From NCBI GenBank assembly GCA_963773655.1, contig CAVZBX010000003.1, positions 744,001-808,000 on the forward strand: 64,000 nucleotides of DNA, given 5' to 3'. The DNA comes from DASSQJ01 sp963773655 (lineage in GTDB: Bacteria > Actinomycetota > Actinomycetes > Actinomycetales > Dermatophilaceae). Shown piece after piece: positions 31,790 through 40,883 of this stretch (the first letter of the stretch is position 1; every line of letters begins with the position of its first letter). Both the position numbers and the translations under genes were made by a program. The notes beneath the pieces are model-generated. The model did not search any database. It saw nothing but the letters and a program-made list of their open reading frames with translations, and was not told where the DNA came from.

Positions 31790-34266
31790 CCACGACCTCG
31801 GAGCGGAAGGCCGCCGAGAAGGCCGACCTCGTCACCCTCACCATCGACGGCATCGAGGTGTCGGTCCCCAAGGGGACCCTCATCATCCGCGCCGCCGAGC
31901 AGGCCGGCATCGAGATCCCGCGCTTCTGCGACCACCCCGGCCTCGACCCCGTCGGTGCCTGCCGCCAGTGCCTCGTCGAGGTGTGGATGCCCGGCCGGCC
32001 GGGCCCTGACGGCGAGCCGGGCGAGCCGCAGCAGATGCAGGGCCCGCCCGGGCGGATGAAGCCGCAGGCCTCGTGCACGATGACGGTGGCCCCCGGGATG
32101 GTCGTCAAGACGCAGTACACCTCCGAGGGTGCCGCCAAGGCGCAGCAGGGCATCATGGAGTTCCTGCTCATCAACCACCCGCTCGACTGCCCGGTCTGCG
32201 ACAAGGGCGGCGAGTGCCCGCTGCAGAACCAGGCGATGAGCAACGGCCGGGCCACCTCGCGCTTCGAGGACGTCAAGCGCACCTACCCCAAGCCGATCAA
32301 GATCAGCAGCCAGGTCCTGCTCGACCGCGAGCGCTGCGTCCTGTGCGCCCGGTGCACCCGCTTCTCCGACCAGATCGCGGGCGACCCGTTCATCGCCCTC
32401 GTCGAGCGCGGCGCACTCCAGCAGGTGGGCATCTACGAGGAGAAGCCGTTCGAGTCCTACTTCTCCGGCAACACCGTCCAGATCTGCCCCGTCGGGGCCC
32501 TGACCGGTGCCGCGTACCGGTTCCGCTCGCGCCCGTTCGACCTCGTCTCCACCCCCAGCATGTGCGAGCACTGCGCGAGCGGGTGCGCCCAGCGCACCGA
32601 CCACCGCCGCGGCTCCGTGCTGCGCCGGATGGCGCAGAACGACCCGGCGGTCAACGAGGAGTGGAACTGCGACAAGGGCCGCTGGGCCTTCACCTACACG
32701 ATGGTCGGCGACCGCCTCGAGTACCCCATGGTCCGCGACTCCTCCGGTGAGCTGCAGGTCGTCCCGTGGCGCCGGGCCCTGGAGGCGGCCGCCGCGGGGC
32801 TGCGCGGCACTGCCGCCGGGGTGCTCGTCGGCGGGCGGGTCAGCAGCGAGGACGCCTACGCCTACGGGAAGTTCGCCCGCACCGTCCTGCGCACCAACGA
32901 CGTCGACTTCCGCGCCCGGCCGCACTCCGAGGAGGAGACCGCCTTCCTCGCGTCCTCCGTCGTCGGCACCGGCCCCGACGGCGGGGCCGTCACCTACGCC
33001 GACCTGCAGACCGCCCCGTCGGTCCTCCTCGTCGGGTTCGAGCCCGAGGAGGAGAGCCCGATCGTCTTCCTCCGGCTGCGCAAGGCCTTCCGCACGAGCC
33101 GCACCCGCGTCTTCGCGGTGTCGCCGGTCGCCACCCGCGGTCTGGCGAAGATGGGCGGCACGCTCATCCCCACCGCCCCGGGCACCGAGCCCGAGGTGCT
33201 GCGGGCGGTCGCGGCGGGCAAGGGCAGCGACCGCGTCACCGAGGCCGCCGAGGCGCTCGGCGAGGGGTCGGTCGTCCTCGTCGGCGAGCGGCTCGCGATG
33301 GTGCCGGGTGCGCTGAGCGCCGTCCTCGCCCTCGCCGGGTCCACCGGCGCCCGCCTGGCCTGGGTGCCGCGGCGCGCCGGCGAGCGCGGGGCGCTCGAGG
33401 CCGGCGCGCTGCCCACGCTGCTGCCCGGCGGCCGTCCGGTCGCCGACGCCGCAGCCCGTGAGCAGGTGGTCGGCGCCTGGCAGGTGCCCTCGCTCCCCGA
33501 GGCACCGGGCCGCGACACCGCCGGCATCCTCACCGCGGCCGCCACCGGCGAGGTGGGCGCGCTCGTCGTCGGCGGCGTCGACCCGGCCGACGTCGGCTTC
33601 GCCGGGGCCCTGGAGGCCCTGGAGCGCCCGTTCGTCGTCTCCCTCGAGATCCGCCGCTCGGCGGTCACCGAGGTCGCCGACGTCGTGCTGCCCGTCGCTG
33701 CCCACGCCGAGAAGGGCGGCACCTTCGTCGACTGGGAGGGGCGCACGCGTCCGTTCGAGGCCGCCCTCGAGACCGGCCACGTCAGCGACTACCGCGCCCT
33801 CGACATGCTCGCCGACGAGATGGGCGAGTTCCTCGGCACCCGCACGCTGCGCGAGGTCCGCGCCGAGATGGCTGCGCTCGGCCCGTGGGAGGGCGCCCGG
33901 CCGGAGGCGCCGACCACCGAGCCGGGGCAGGTCCCCGAGCTGCGGGACGGCACCCTGGTCCTCGCCACCTGGCGCCACCTGCTCGACGCCGGCAGCCTCC
34001 AGGACGGCGAGCCGCACCTCGCCGGCACCGCCCCCCGTCCGGTGGCCCGGGTCTCCGCGGCCACGGCCGCCGACCTCGGGGTCGTCGACGGCGACGCGCT
34101 CACCGTGCGCGCCGGGGACGCGACGGTCACCGCCCCCGTCGTGGTCGGCGAGATGGCCGACCACGTCGTGTGGCTGCCCACCAACTCCGTGGGCTGTGAC
34201 CTGCGGTCCACCCTCGCCGGGGCGCCCGGCGCCCTGGTCACCGTCACCAAGGAGGGCCGGGCATGA
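31786..34266 (+). CDS. nuoG: NADH-quinone oxidoreductase subunit G (main complex I)
   Basis: 826 residues. N-terminal 2Fe-2S domain (RFCDHPGLDPVGACRQCLVEV, then CTM), the Cys3His cluster in HPLDCPVCDKGGECPLQ, and 4Fe-4S ligands in DRERCVLCARCTRF with QICPVGAL. From Cys260, CEHCASGC with a distal Cys in NEEWNCDKGR gives the extra cluster N7 found in some bacteria. A molybdopterin-oxidoreductase-like domain without cofactor motifs follows, ending in a MopB C-terminal fold (GVVDGDALTVRAGDATVTAPVVV). It is followed by a 29-codon coupled frame before nuoH. Confidence 0.97.
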   Translation: MTTTSERKAAEKADLVTLTIDGIEVSVPKGTLIIRAAEQAGIEIPRFCDHPGLDPVGACRQCLVEVWMPGRPGPDGEPGEPQQMQGPPGRMKPQASCTMTVAPGMVVKTQYTSEGAAKAQQGIMEFLLINHPLDCPVCDKGGECPLQNQAMSNGRATSRFEDVKRTYPKPIKISSQVLLDRERCVLCARCTRFSDQIAGDPFIALVERGALQQVGIYEEKPFESYFSGNTVQICPVGALTGAAYRFRSRPFDLVSTPSMCEHCASGCAQRTDHRRGSVLRRMAQNDPAVNEEWNCDKGRWAFTYTMVGDRLEYPMVRDSSGELQVVPWRRALEAAAAGLRGTAAGVLVGGRVSSEDAYAYGKFARTVLRTNDVDFRARPHSEEETAFLASSVVGTGPDGGAVTYADLQTAPSVLLVGFEPEEESPIVFLRLRKAFRTSRTRVFAVSPVATRGLAKMGGTLIPTAPGTEPEVLRAVAAGKGSDRVTEAAEALGEGSVVLVGERLAMVPGALSAVLALAGSTGARLAWVPRRAGERGALEAGALPTLLPGGRPVADAAAREQVVGAWQVPSLPEAPGRDTAGILTAAATGEVGALVVGGVDPADVGFAGALEALERPFVVSLEIRRSAVTEVADVVLPVAAHAEKGGTFVDWEGRTRPFEAALETGHVSDYRALDMLADEMGEFLGTRTLREVRAEMAALGPWEGARPEAPTTEPGQVPELRDGTLVLATWRHLLDAGSLQDGEPHLAGTAPRPVARVSAATAADLGVVDGDALTVRAGDATVTAPVVVGEMADHVVWLPTNSVGCDLRSTLAGAPGALVTVTKEGRA

Positions 34267-34352
34267 ACAGCACCCCACGGAGCTCTGCCCACGCGGAGCG
34301 TGGGACCCGCTCCGCTTCGTTCCCGCACACCCGTCGTGAGGACCCCGCATGA
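34263..34352 (+). CDS. Tiny coupled reading frame between nuoG and nuoH (29 aa, putative)
   Basis: The ATG overlaps the nuoG stop (ATGA) and the stop overlaps the nuoH start (ATGA), so ribosomes could pass straight through the 82-base gap. The peptide is basic and Ser/Arg-rich (MNSTPRSSAHAERGTRSAS). An internal hairpin at 34293-34315 lies within it. Its product has no recognisable domain; a coupling or attenuation role is inference. Confidence 0.35.
   Translation: MNSTPRSSAHAERGTRSASFPHTRREDPA
34293..34315 (+). promoter_or_regulatory. Intra-operon RNA hairpin before nuoH
   Basis: Perfect 8-base arms GCGGAGCG / CGCTCCGC with a 7-base loop, 34 bases before the nuoH ATG. It could be a processing, stabilising or attenuation element dividing the peripheral-arm genes from the membrane-arm genes. 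Confidence 0.5.
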
Positions 34353-35728
34353 GCACCGCGAGCGCGCTCCCCGTGCTGGCCGCGCTGGCCGCAGACGACA
34401 ACCCGGCGGCCGACTTCAGCGACACCCCGCTGTGGCTGACCCTCGTCAAGGCGCTGCTCATCTTCGTCTACCTGCTCCTGTCGACCCTGCTCGTCATCTG
34501 GTTCGAGCGTCGGGTCATCGGCCGGATGCAGCAGCGGCCGGGCCCCAACCGCAACGGGCCCTTCGGGCTCCTGCAGACCCTCGCCGACGGCATGAAGTCG
34601 ATGCTCAAGGAGGACGTGCGGCCCAAGGCCGCCGACGCCTTCGTCTTCACCCTCGCCCCGCTCATCACCGCGACGATGTGCTTCGTGTCGTTCTCCATCA
34701 TCCCGATGGCCGGTGAGGTCTCGATGTTCGGGCACACGACGCCGTTCCAGCTCACCGACACCCCCGTCGCGGTGCTGCTCGTGCTCGCGGTGGCGGGCAT
34801 CGGCATCTACGGCGTCGTCCTCGCCGGCTGGTCCTCGGGCTCGCCCTACCCGCTGATGGGGGGCCTGCGCGCCTCGGCGCAGATGATCTCCTACGAGATC
34901 GCGATGGGCCTCTCCCTCGTCGCGGTGTTCCTCTTCGCCGGCTCGATGTCCACCTCGCAGATCGTCACCGCGCAGAGCGACCTGTGGTTCGTGATCCCGG
35001 GCATCTTCAGCTTCGTCGTCTACATGATCACGATGGTCGGCGAGACCAACCGGCTGCCCTTCGACCTCGCCGAGGGCGAGGGCGAGCTCACCGGTGGCTT
35101 CCACACCGAGTACGGCTCGATGCGGTTCGCGATGTTCTTCCTCGGCGAGTACATCAACATGTTCACCGTCGCCGCCCTCGCGACGACCATGTTCCTCGGC
35201 GGGTACCAGGCGCCTCCCGGCATCGCCGCGATCAACGACGGCATGTTCAACGAGGGCTGGTGGGGCATCCTCTGGTTCACGGTCAAGCTCTGGCTGTTCA
35301 TGTTCGTCTTCGTGTGGCTGCGCGGCTCGCTGCCCCGGGTGCGCTACGACCAGTTCATGCGCTTCGGCTGGAAGTTCCTCATCCCCGCGACCCTCGGGTG
35401 GGTCGTCCTCGTCGCGTTCTTCCGGGCCAACCAGAACGGCTGGTTCGACGCGTGGTTCGGCAGCGTCACGGTGGCCGGCCGCACCTTCCCGGTCCTCTCC
35501 CTGACCCTCGTCGGCGTCATCGCGCTGCTCGCCCTCGTCGTCGGGTGGATGTGGGACGCCCGCGCCGAGCGCCGTGAGCTGGCCGCCCACCCCGAGGTGC
35601 CCGAGGAGGTCGACCCCTACGCGGGCGGCCACCCCGTCCCACCGCTGCCCGGCCAACGGCTGCGCGAGCCGTCGGCCGCCCCCGCCCTGACCTCCGCCGC
35701 CGACGACAAGGAGGCCGCTCGTGGCTGA
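34349..35728 (+). CDS. nuoH: NADH-quinone oxidoreductase subunit H (main complex I)
   Basis: 459 residues, eight or more helices. Conserved segments: FERRVIGRMQQRPGPNRNGPFGLLQTLADGMK, SYEIAMGLSLVAV, and the acidic loop GETNRLPFDLAEGEGELTGGFHTEYGSMRFAMFFLGEY near the quinone chamber. The last ~60 residues after the final helix are a hydrophilic tail. The start ATG (34349) has TGAGGA seven bases upstream. The stop lies eight bases inside nuoI, a coupled overlap. Confidence 0.98.
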   Translation: MSTASALPVLAALAADDNPAADFSDTPLWLTLVKALLIFVYLLLSTLLVIWFERRVIGRMQQRPGPNRNGPFGLLQTLADGMKSMLKEDVRPKAADAFVFTLAPLITATMCFVSFSIIPMAGEVSMFGHTTPFQLTDTPVAVLLVLAVAGIGIYGVVLAGWSSGSPYPLMGGLRASAQMISYEIAMGLSLVAVFLFAGSMSTSQIVTAQSDLWFVIPGIFSFVVYMITMVGETNRLPFDLAEGEGELTGGFHTEYGSMRFAMFFLGEYINMFTVAALATTMFLGGYQAPPGIAAINDGMFNEGWWGILWFTVKLWLFMFVFVWLRGSLPRVRYDQFMRFGWKFLIPATLGWVVLVAFFRANQNGWFDAWFGSVTVAGRTFPVLSLTLVGVIALLALVVGWMWDARAERRELAAHPEVPEEVDPYAGGHPVPPLPGQRLREPSAAPALTSAADDKEAARG

Positions 35729-36338
35729 CGAGCAGAGGAAGTCCGGCTTCTTCTCCGACCTGTTCGCCCCCGTCGCCGGGTTCGGCGTCACCTTCTCGAC
35801 GATGTTCCGGAAGGTGGCCACCGAGGAGTACCCGGAGGAGAAGCGCCCCACCCAGCCGCGCTTCCACGGCCGCCACCAGCTCAACCGACACCCCGACGGC
35901 CTCGAGAAGTGCGTCGGCTGCGAGCTGTGCGCGTGGGCCTGCCCGGCCGACGCGATCCTCGTGGAGGGCGCCGACAACGACGACTCCGAGGGTGGCACCG
36001 GCCGGTTCAGCCCGGGGGAGCGCTTCGGGCGCGTCTACCAGATCAACTACCTGCGCTGCATCTTCTGCGGGCTGTGCATCGAGGCCTGCCCCACCCGGGC
36101 GCTCACGATGACCAACTTCTACGAGCTCGCCGACGACAACCGCGCCGACCTCATCTACACCAAGGACCAGCTGCTCGCGCCGCTGCAGCCCGGGATGCTC
36201 CGGCCGCCGTTCCCCATGGCCGAGGGCATGGAGGAGCGCGACTACTACCTCGGCAAGGTGTCCTCGGCCACCGACGCCCAGCGCGAGTACGTCGCGGAGC
36301 GAACCCGCGGCAGCGACGACGCGGAGGTGACCCCGTGA
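35721..36338 (+). CDS. nuoI: NADH-quinone oxidoreductase subunit I (main complex I)
   Basis: 205 residues. Two 4Fe-4S ferredoxin motifs bind clusters N6a and N6b: KCVGCELCAWACPADAI and CIFCGLCIEACPTRALTMT. N-terminal amphipathic segment FGVTFSTMFRK contacts the membrane arm. It bridges electrons from NuoG to NuoB. The GTG start overlaps the nuoH end by eight bases; the stop overlaps nuoJ (GTGA). Confidence 0.98.
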   Translation: MADEQRKSGFFSDLFAPVAGFGVTFSTMFRKVATEEYPEEKRPTQPRFHGRHQLNRHPDGLEKCVGCELCAWACPADAILVEGADNDDSEGGTGRFSPGERFGRVYQINYLRCIFCGLCIEACPTRALTMTNFYELADDNRADLIYTKDQLLAPLQPGMLRPPFPMAEGMEERDYYLGKVSSATDAQREYVAERTRGSDDAEVTP

Positions 36339-37105
36339 CCGGCACCGGCGAAGAGGTGATGTTCTGGATCCTCGGCCCGCTCAGCGTGGTCGGGGCGCTC
36401 GGGCTGGTGTTCGCCCGGAAGGCGGTGCACGCCGCGCTCGGCATGGCCCTGACCATGATCATCCTCGGCATCTTCTACATCGCCCAGGACGCCGACTTCC
36501 TCGGGATCATCCAGATCTTCGTGTACACCGGCGCGGTGATCATGCTGTTCCTCTTCGTCCTCATGCTCATCGGGGTCGACAGCAGCGACAGCCTCGTCGA
36601 GACCCTCACCGGGCAGCGCTGGCTCGCCGTGCTGCTGAGCCTGGGCCTCGGCGGCCTCCTCGTCTTCTCGGTCGGTCAGGTCTTGTGGGGCACGCCCGTG
36701 GGCGTCGCCGACATCAACGCCCAGGACGGCAACGTCAGCGCCGTCGCGTCGCTGATCTTCGGGCGCTACGTCTGGGTCTTCGAGGTCACCAGCGCCCTGC
36801 TCATCACCGCCGCGCTCGGCGCGATGGTCCTCGCCCACCGTGAGCGGCTCGGCAAGGGCCCGAACCAGCACGAGTGGAGCCGGCGCCGGTTCCGCGAGGG
36901 CGAGCACCTCGCCGGCCTGCCCGCGCCGGGCGTCTACGCGCGGCACAACGCGGTCGACACCCCGGCGCTGCTGCCCGACGGCAGCCCGTCCGAGCTGTCC
37001 GTGTCGCGCGTGCTCACCGCGCGCGAGCAGAACGTCTCCCCGGAGGTCTTCACCGAGGGCGAGGCCCAGATCGAGCGCGACGTGCGCGAAGGAGAAGAGC
37101 GGTGA
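36335..37105 (+). CDS. nuoJ: NADH-quinone oxidoreductase subunit J (main complex I)
   Basis: 256 residues, longer than the ~180 usual in proteobacteria because of an ~80-residue hydrophilic C-terminus. Five helices; the third contains the pi-bulge region FLGIIQIFVYTGAVIMLFLFVLMLIG. Membrane subunit that transmits conformational change between the quinone site and the antiporter-like subunits. GTGA overlaps on both sides. Confidence 0.96.
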   Translation: MTGTGEEVMFWILGPLSVVGALGLVFARKAVHAALGMALTMIILGIFYIAQDADFLGIIQIFVYTGAVIMLFLFVLMLIGVDSSDSLVETLTGQRWLAVLLSLGLGGLLVFSVGQVLWGTPVGVADINAQDGNVSAVASLIFGRYVWVFEVTSALLITAALGAMVLAHRERLGKGPNQHEWSRRRFREGEHLAGLPAPGVYARHNAVDTPALLPDGSPSELSVSRVLTAREQNVSPEVFTEGEAQIERDVREGEER

Positions 37106-37401
37106 GCCTGGTCAACTACGTCTACCTGGCGACGATCCTCTTCGTCATCGGCGGGGCGGTCGTCCTCACCAGGCGCAACGCGATCATCGTCTTCATGGGC
37201 GTCGAGCTCATGCTCAACGCGGCCAACCTCGCCTTCGTCACCTTCGCCCGGATGCACGGAAACCTCGACGGCCAGGTCATCGCCCTCTTCGTCATGGTCG
37301 TGGCCGCCGCCGAGGTCGTCGTCGGGCTCGCGATCATCATGGCGATCTTCCGTTCCCGCCGGTCGGCCTCGGTCGACGACGCGAACCTGCTGAAGCTGTA
37401 A
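37102..37401 (+). CDS. nuoK: NADH-quinone oxidoreductase subunit K (main complex I)
   Basis: 99 residues, three helices. GVELMLNAANLAFVTF holds the conserved membrane glutamate of helix 2 and FVMVVAAAEVVVGLAIIMAIFR that of helix 3, both in the proton path. Normal length. GTGA overlap with nuoJ; its TAA stop forms part of the AAGGAG that serves nuoL. Confidence 0.97.
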   Translation: MSLVNYVYLATILFVIGGAVVLTRRNAIIVFMGVELMLNAANLAFVTFARMHGNLDGQVIALFVMVVAAAEVVVGLAIIMAIFRSRRSASVDDANLLKL

Positions 37402-37410
37402 GGAGCACCA

Positions 37411-39345
37411 GTGACCTCTCTGATCACCGAGGGCGCGGCGAGCGCGGCCGAGGCGACCGGCGCCGCCGCCTGGGCGTGGCTGCTCGTCGCGCTGCCTCTC
37501 GTCGGGGCGGCCGTGCTGCTCCTCGGCGGGCGGCGCACCGACCGGTTCGGTCCCTACCTGGCGGTCGCGATGTCGTGGGCGAGCTTCGTCGTCGGCCTCG
37601 TCATCCTCCTCCAGCTGTTCGGGCTGGCCTCCGACGAGCGCTCGATGCAGTTCACCATGTGGGACTGGATCCCGGCCGGGTCCTTCCAGCTCAGCGCCGG
37701 GATGCTCGTCGACCCGCTGTCGATGGCGTTCGTCATGCTCGTGACGTTCGTCGGCTCCCTCATCCACGTGTACTCGCTCGGGTACATGGAGGACGACCCC
37801 GACAAGCGCCGCTTCTTCGCCTACCTCAACCTCTTCGTCGCGGCGATGCTCCTGCTCGTCCTCGCCGACAGCTACCTGCTGCTCTTCGTCGGCTGGGAGG
37901 GGGTCGGCCTGGCGAGCTACCTGCTCATCGGCTTCTGGAACTGGAACCCCGCCTACGCCGCCGCCGCCAACAAGGCCTTCTTCGTCAACCGGGTCGGCGA
38001 CCTCGGACTGGCGATCGCGATCATGCTGATGTTCGTGACCTTCGGCGGGGTCGACTACGCCACGGTCAACGAGGGCGTCGCCGCGGCGAACCAGGGTGCG
38101 CTCGTCGCGATGGGGCTGCTCCTCCTCGTCGGCGCCGCCGGCAAGTCGGCGCAGTTCCCGCTCCAGTCCTGGCTCGGGGACGCGATGGCCGGCCCGACAC
38201 CCGTGTCGGCGCTCATCCACGCGGCGACGATGGTCACCGCGGGCGTCTACCTCATCGTGCGCTCCAACGTCATCTACGACGCCGCTCCGGGCGCCGCGCT
38301 CGCCGTGGCCGTCGTCGGTGCGATCACGCTGATGTTCGGTGCCATCGTCGGCTGCGCCAAGGACGACATCAAGAAGGCGCTCGCGGCGTCGACGATGAGC
38401 CAGATCGGCTACATGATGCTCGCTGCCGGGCTCGGGCCGGTGGGGTACGCCTTCGCGATCTTCCACCTGCTCACCCACGGCTTCTTCAAGGCGGGGATGT
38501 TCCTCGGCGCCGGGTCGGTCATGCACGCCATGGACGACGAGGTGAACATGCGGCGCTTCGGCGGTCTCCGCACCGTCATGAAGATCACCTGGGTCACGTT
38601 CATGCTCGGCTGGCTCGCCATCATCGGCGTGCCGCCGTTCTCCGGCTTCTGGTCCAAGGACGGCATCATCGAGTCGGCGTTCGTCGGCGAGGGCTGGGAG
38701 CCGTGGGTCCTCGGCACCACCGCGATGGTCGGCGCCGGCATCACCGCGTTCTACATGACGCGGCTGTTCGCGATGACCTTCCACGGCACGCCGCGGTGGC
38801 AGGAGGACGACCGCTTCCACCCGCACGAGTCCCCGCTCGTCATGACGGTGCCGATGATGGTGCTCGCCGTGGGCTCGGCCTTCCTCGGCCTCGTGCTCGG
38901 ACCCACCGGTGCGATCACCTCCTGGCTCGCCCCGGTCGTGGGGGAGCACGGCGAGGAGCATCCGGTCGTCAACCGGTTCGTCATCATGGGGATCACCCTG
39001 GTCCTGGTCGCCATCGGCGCGTGGGTGGCGTGGTCGCGCTACGCGCGCGACGAGGTGCCCGAGGTGGCCCCGCGCGGCAGCGCCCTCACCCGGGCCGCGC
39101 GCGTGGACCTCTACCAGGACGCCGTCAACGAGGGCCTGTTCATGCGACCCGGGATCCACCTGACCCGGGCCCTGGTCTTCGTCGACGCCAGGGGGGTCGA
39201 CGGCGCCGTCGGCGGCACCGCCGCCCTCATCGGCGGGCTGTCCTCCCGGTTGCGACGGATCCAGACCGGTTACGCGCGCTCGTATGCCCTGACGATGCTC
39301 AGCGGCGTCGTCGTCGTCCTCGGTGCTCTGTGGGTGATCCAGTGA
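37411..39345 (+). CDS. nuoL: NADH-quinone oxidoreductase subunit L (main complex I)
   Basis: 644 residues, antiporter-like proton-pumping subunit with the long lateral helix at the C-terminus. Seen: FVGWEGVGLASYLLIGFW with the key glutamate, GAAGKSAQFPLQSWLGDAMAGPTPVSALIHAATMVTAGVYL with the pumping lysine and histidine, and KDDIKKALAASTMSQIGYMML. AAGGAG lies five bases before the GTG. The stop overlaps nuoM (GTGA). Confidence 0.98.
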   Translation: MTSLITEGAASAAEATGAAAWAWLLVALPLVGAAVLLLGGRRTDRFGPYLAVAMSWASFVVGLVILLQLFGLASDERSMQFTMWDWIPAGSFQLSAGMLVDPLSMAFVMLVTFVGSLIHVYSLGYMEDDPDKRRFFAYLNLFVAAMLLLVLADSYLLLFVGWEGVGLASYLLIGFWNWNPAYAAAANKAFFVNRVGDLGLAIAIMLMFVTFGGVDYATVNEGVAAANQGALVAMGLLLLVGAAGKSAQFPLQSWLGDAMAGPTPVSALIHAATMVTAGVYLIVRSNVIYDAAPGAALAVAVVGAITLMFGAIVGCAKDDIKKALAASTMSQIGYMMLAAGLGPVGYAFAIFHLLTHGFFKAGMFLGAGSVMHAMDDEVNMRRFGGLRTVMKITWVTFMLGWLAIIGVPPFSGFWSKDGIIESAFVGEGWEPWVLGTTAMVGAGITAFYMTRLFAMTFHGTPRWQEDDRFHPHESPLVMTVPMMVLAVGSAFLGLVLGPTGAITSWLAPVVGEHGEEHPVVNRFVIMGITLVLVAIGAWVAWSRYARDEVPEVAPRGSALTRAARVDLYQDAVNEGLFMRPGIHLTRALVFVDARGVDGAVGGTAALIGGLSSRLRRIQTGYARSYALTMLSGVVVVLGALWVIQ

Positions 39346-40883
39346 ACAACCTGCCCCTGCTCACGCTGATGCTGGTCGTCCCGGCGGTCGGCGCGCTCGT
39401 CGTCGCGCTGCTGCCGGGTACGTCGGCACGGCTGGCGCGCCCGGTCGCCCTCGGCGCCTCACTCGTGACGCTCGTGCTCGCGGTGATGGCCTGGGTGGCG
39501 TTCGACACGGGCTCCACCGAGCAGTTCCAGCTCACCGAGACCCACCCGTGGATCCCGCAGTTCGGCGTCAGCTACGCCCTCGGGGTCGACGGCATCGCCC
39601 TCTCGCTCATCGTCATGGCGGCCATCCTCACCCCGGTGGTGCTGCTCGCGGCGTGGAACGACGTCGACGAGGCGGAGGCGGGCCGGGTCAAGCGCTACTT
39701 CGCCCTCATGCTCGTGCTCGAGGCGTTCATGGTCGGCGTGTTCGCCGCCACCGACGTGTTCCTCTTCTACGTCTTCTTCGAGGCGATGCTGATCCCGGTG
39801 TACTTCCTCATCGGGTCCTACGGCGGTCCGCGCCGGCAGTACGCCGCCGTCAAGTTCCTCCTCTACTCGCTGGCCGGCGGGCTGGTCATGCTCGTCTCGG
39901 TCATCGCCGTGTACGTCGTCGGCCCCGGCGGCGAGGACGGCTTCCTCGTGACCAACCTCATCGGCAACCTCGACGGCTCCATCGAGGCGCTGCGCTGGAT
40001 CTTCGTCGGCTTCTTCATCGCCTTCGCGGTCAAGGCGCCGATGTGGCCGGTGCACACCTGGCTGCCCGACGCCGCCACCGAGGCCCGGCCCGCCACCGCG
40101 GTGCTGCTCGTCGGCGTCCTCGACAAGGTGGGCACCTACGGCATGATCCGCTTCGGGCTCCAGCTGTTCCCGGAGGCCGCGCAGTGGGCGACGCCGGTCG
40201 TGCTGACCCTGGCGGTGATCTCGGTCGTCTACGGCGCGCTGCTCGCCATCGGCCAGACCGACATGATGCGCCTCATCGCGTTCACGTCGATCAGCCACTT
40301 CGGCTTCATCGTGCTCGGCATCTTCGCCATGACGAGCGTCGGCGGCGCGGGCTCGACCCTCTACATGGTCAACCACGGCTTCTCGACCGCCGGCCTGTTC
40401 CTCATCGCCGGCTTCCTCGTGGCGCGCCACGGGAGCAAGCGGATCCCCGACTACGGCGGCTGGCAGCGGGTCACGCCCGTGCTCGCCGGGACCTTCCTCG
40501 TCGTGGGCCTGTCCTCGCTGGCCCTCCCCGGGCTCTCGCCGTTCGTCTCCGAGTTCCTCGTCCTGCAGGGCACCTTCATGCGGTACCGGGCGGTCGCGGT
40601 CATCGCCGCCATCGGCATCGTCCTCGCCGCGCTCTACATCCTGCTGATGTACCAGCGGGTCATGACCGGCCCCAAGCCGGAGTTCCCCGAGGGCCAGGCC
40701 CCGCCGGACCTCTCGGCCCGGGAGAGGTGGGTGGTGGCGCCGATCATCGCCTCGTTCCTCGTGCTCGGGGTGTTCCCGAAGCCGGTGCTCGACCTCGTCA
40801 ACCCCGCCGTGGAGAAGACGCTGCAGATCGTCGGCGTCACCGACCCGGCGCCGTCCACCACCGCCACCGGGAGCGACCAGTGA
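39342..40883 (+). CDS. nuoM: NADH-quinone oxidoreductase subunit M (main complex I)
   Basis: 513 residues, 14 helices, antiporter-like. Seen: FYVFFEAMLIPVYFLIGSYGG with the essential glutamate, AVKAPMWPVHTWLPDAATEARPATAVLLVGVLDKVGTYGM with the conserved lysines, and RLIAFTSISHFGFIVLGIF. One of three proton channels of the distal arm. The GTG overlaps the nuoL stop and the gene ends overlapping nuoN (TGATG). Confidence 0.98.
   Translation: MNNLPLLTLMLVVPAVGALVVALLPGTSARLARPVALGASLVTLVLAVMAWVAFDTGSTEQFQLTETHPWIPQFGVSYALGVDGIALSLIVMAAILTPVVLLAAWNDVDEAEAGRVKRYFALMLVLEAFMVGVFAATDVFLFYVFFEAMLIPVYFLIGSYGGPRRQYAAVKFLLYSLAGGLVMLVSVIAVYVVGPGGEDGFLVTNLIGNLDGSIEALRWIFVGFFIAFAVKAPMWPVHTWLPDAATEARPATAVLLVGVLDKVGTYGMIRFGLQLFPEAAQWATPVVLTLAVISVVYGALLAIGQTDMMRLIAFTSISHFGFIVLGIFAMTSVGGAGSTLYMVNHGFSTAGLFLIAGFLVARHGSKRIPDYGGWQRVTPVLAGTFLVVGLSSLALPGLSPFVSEFLVLQGTFMRYRAVAVIAAIGIVLAALYILLMYQRVMTGPKPEFPEGQAPPDLSARERWVVAPIIASFLVLGVFPKPVLDLVNPAVEKTLQIVGVTDPAPSTTATGSDQ

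Noticed and set aside
36840..39341. Upstream extension of the nuoM frame over nuoJ, K and L
   Set aside because: The translated sequence is Arg/His-rich noise. The GTG at 39342 gives the family start and overlaps the nuoL stop.
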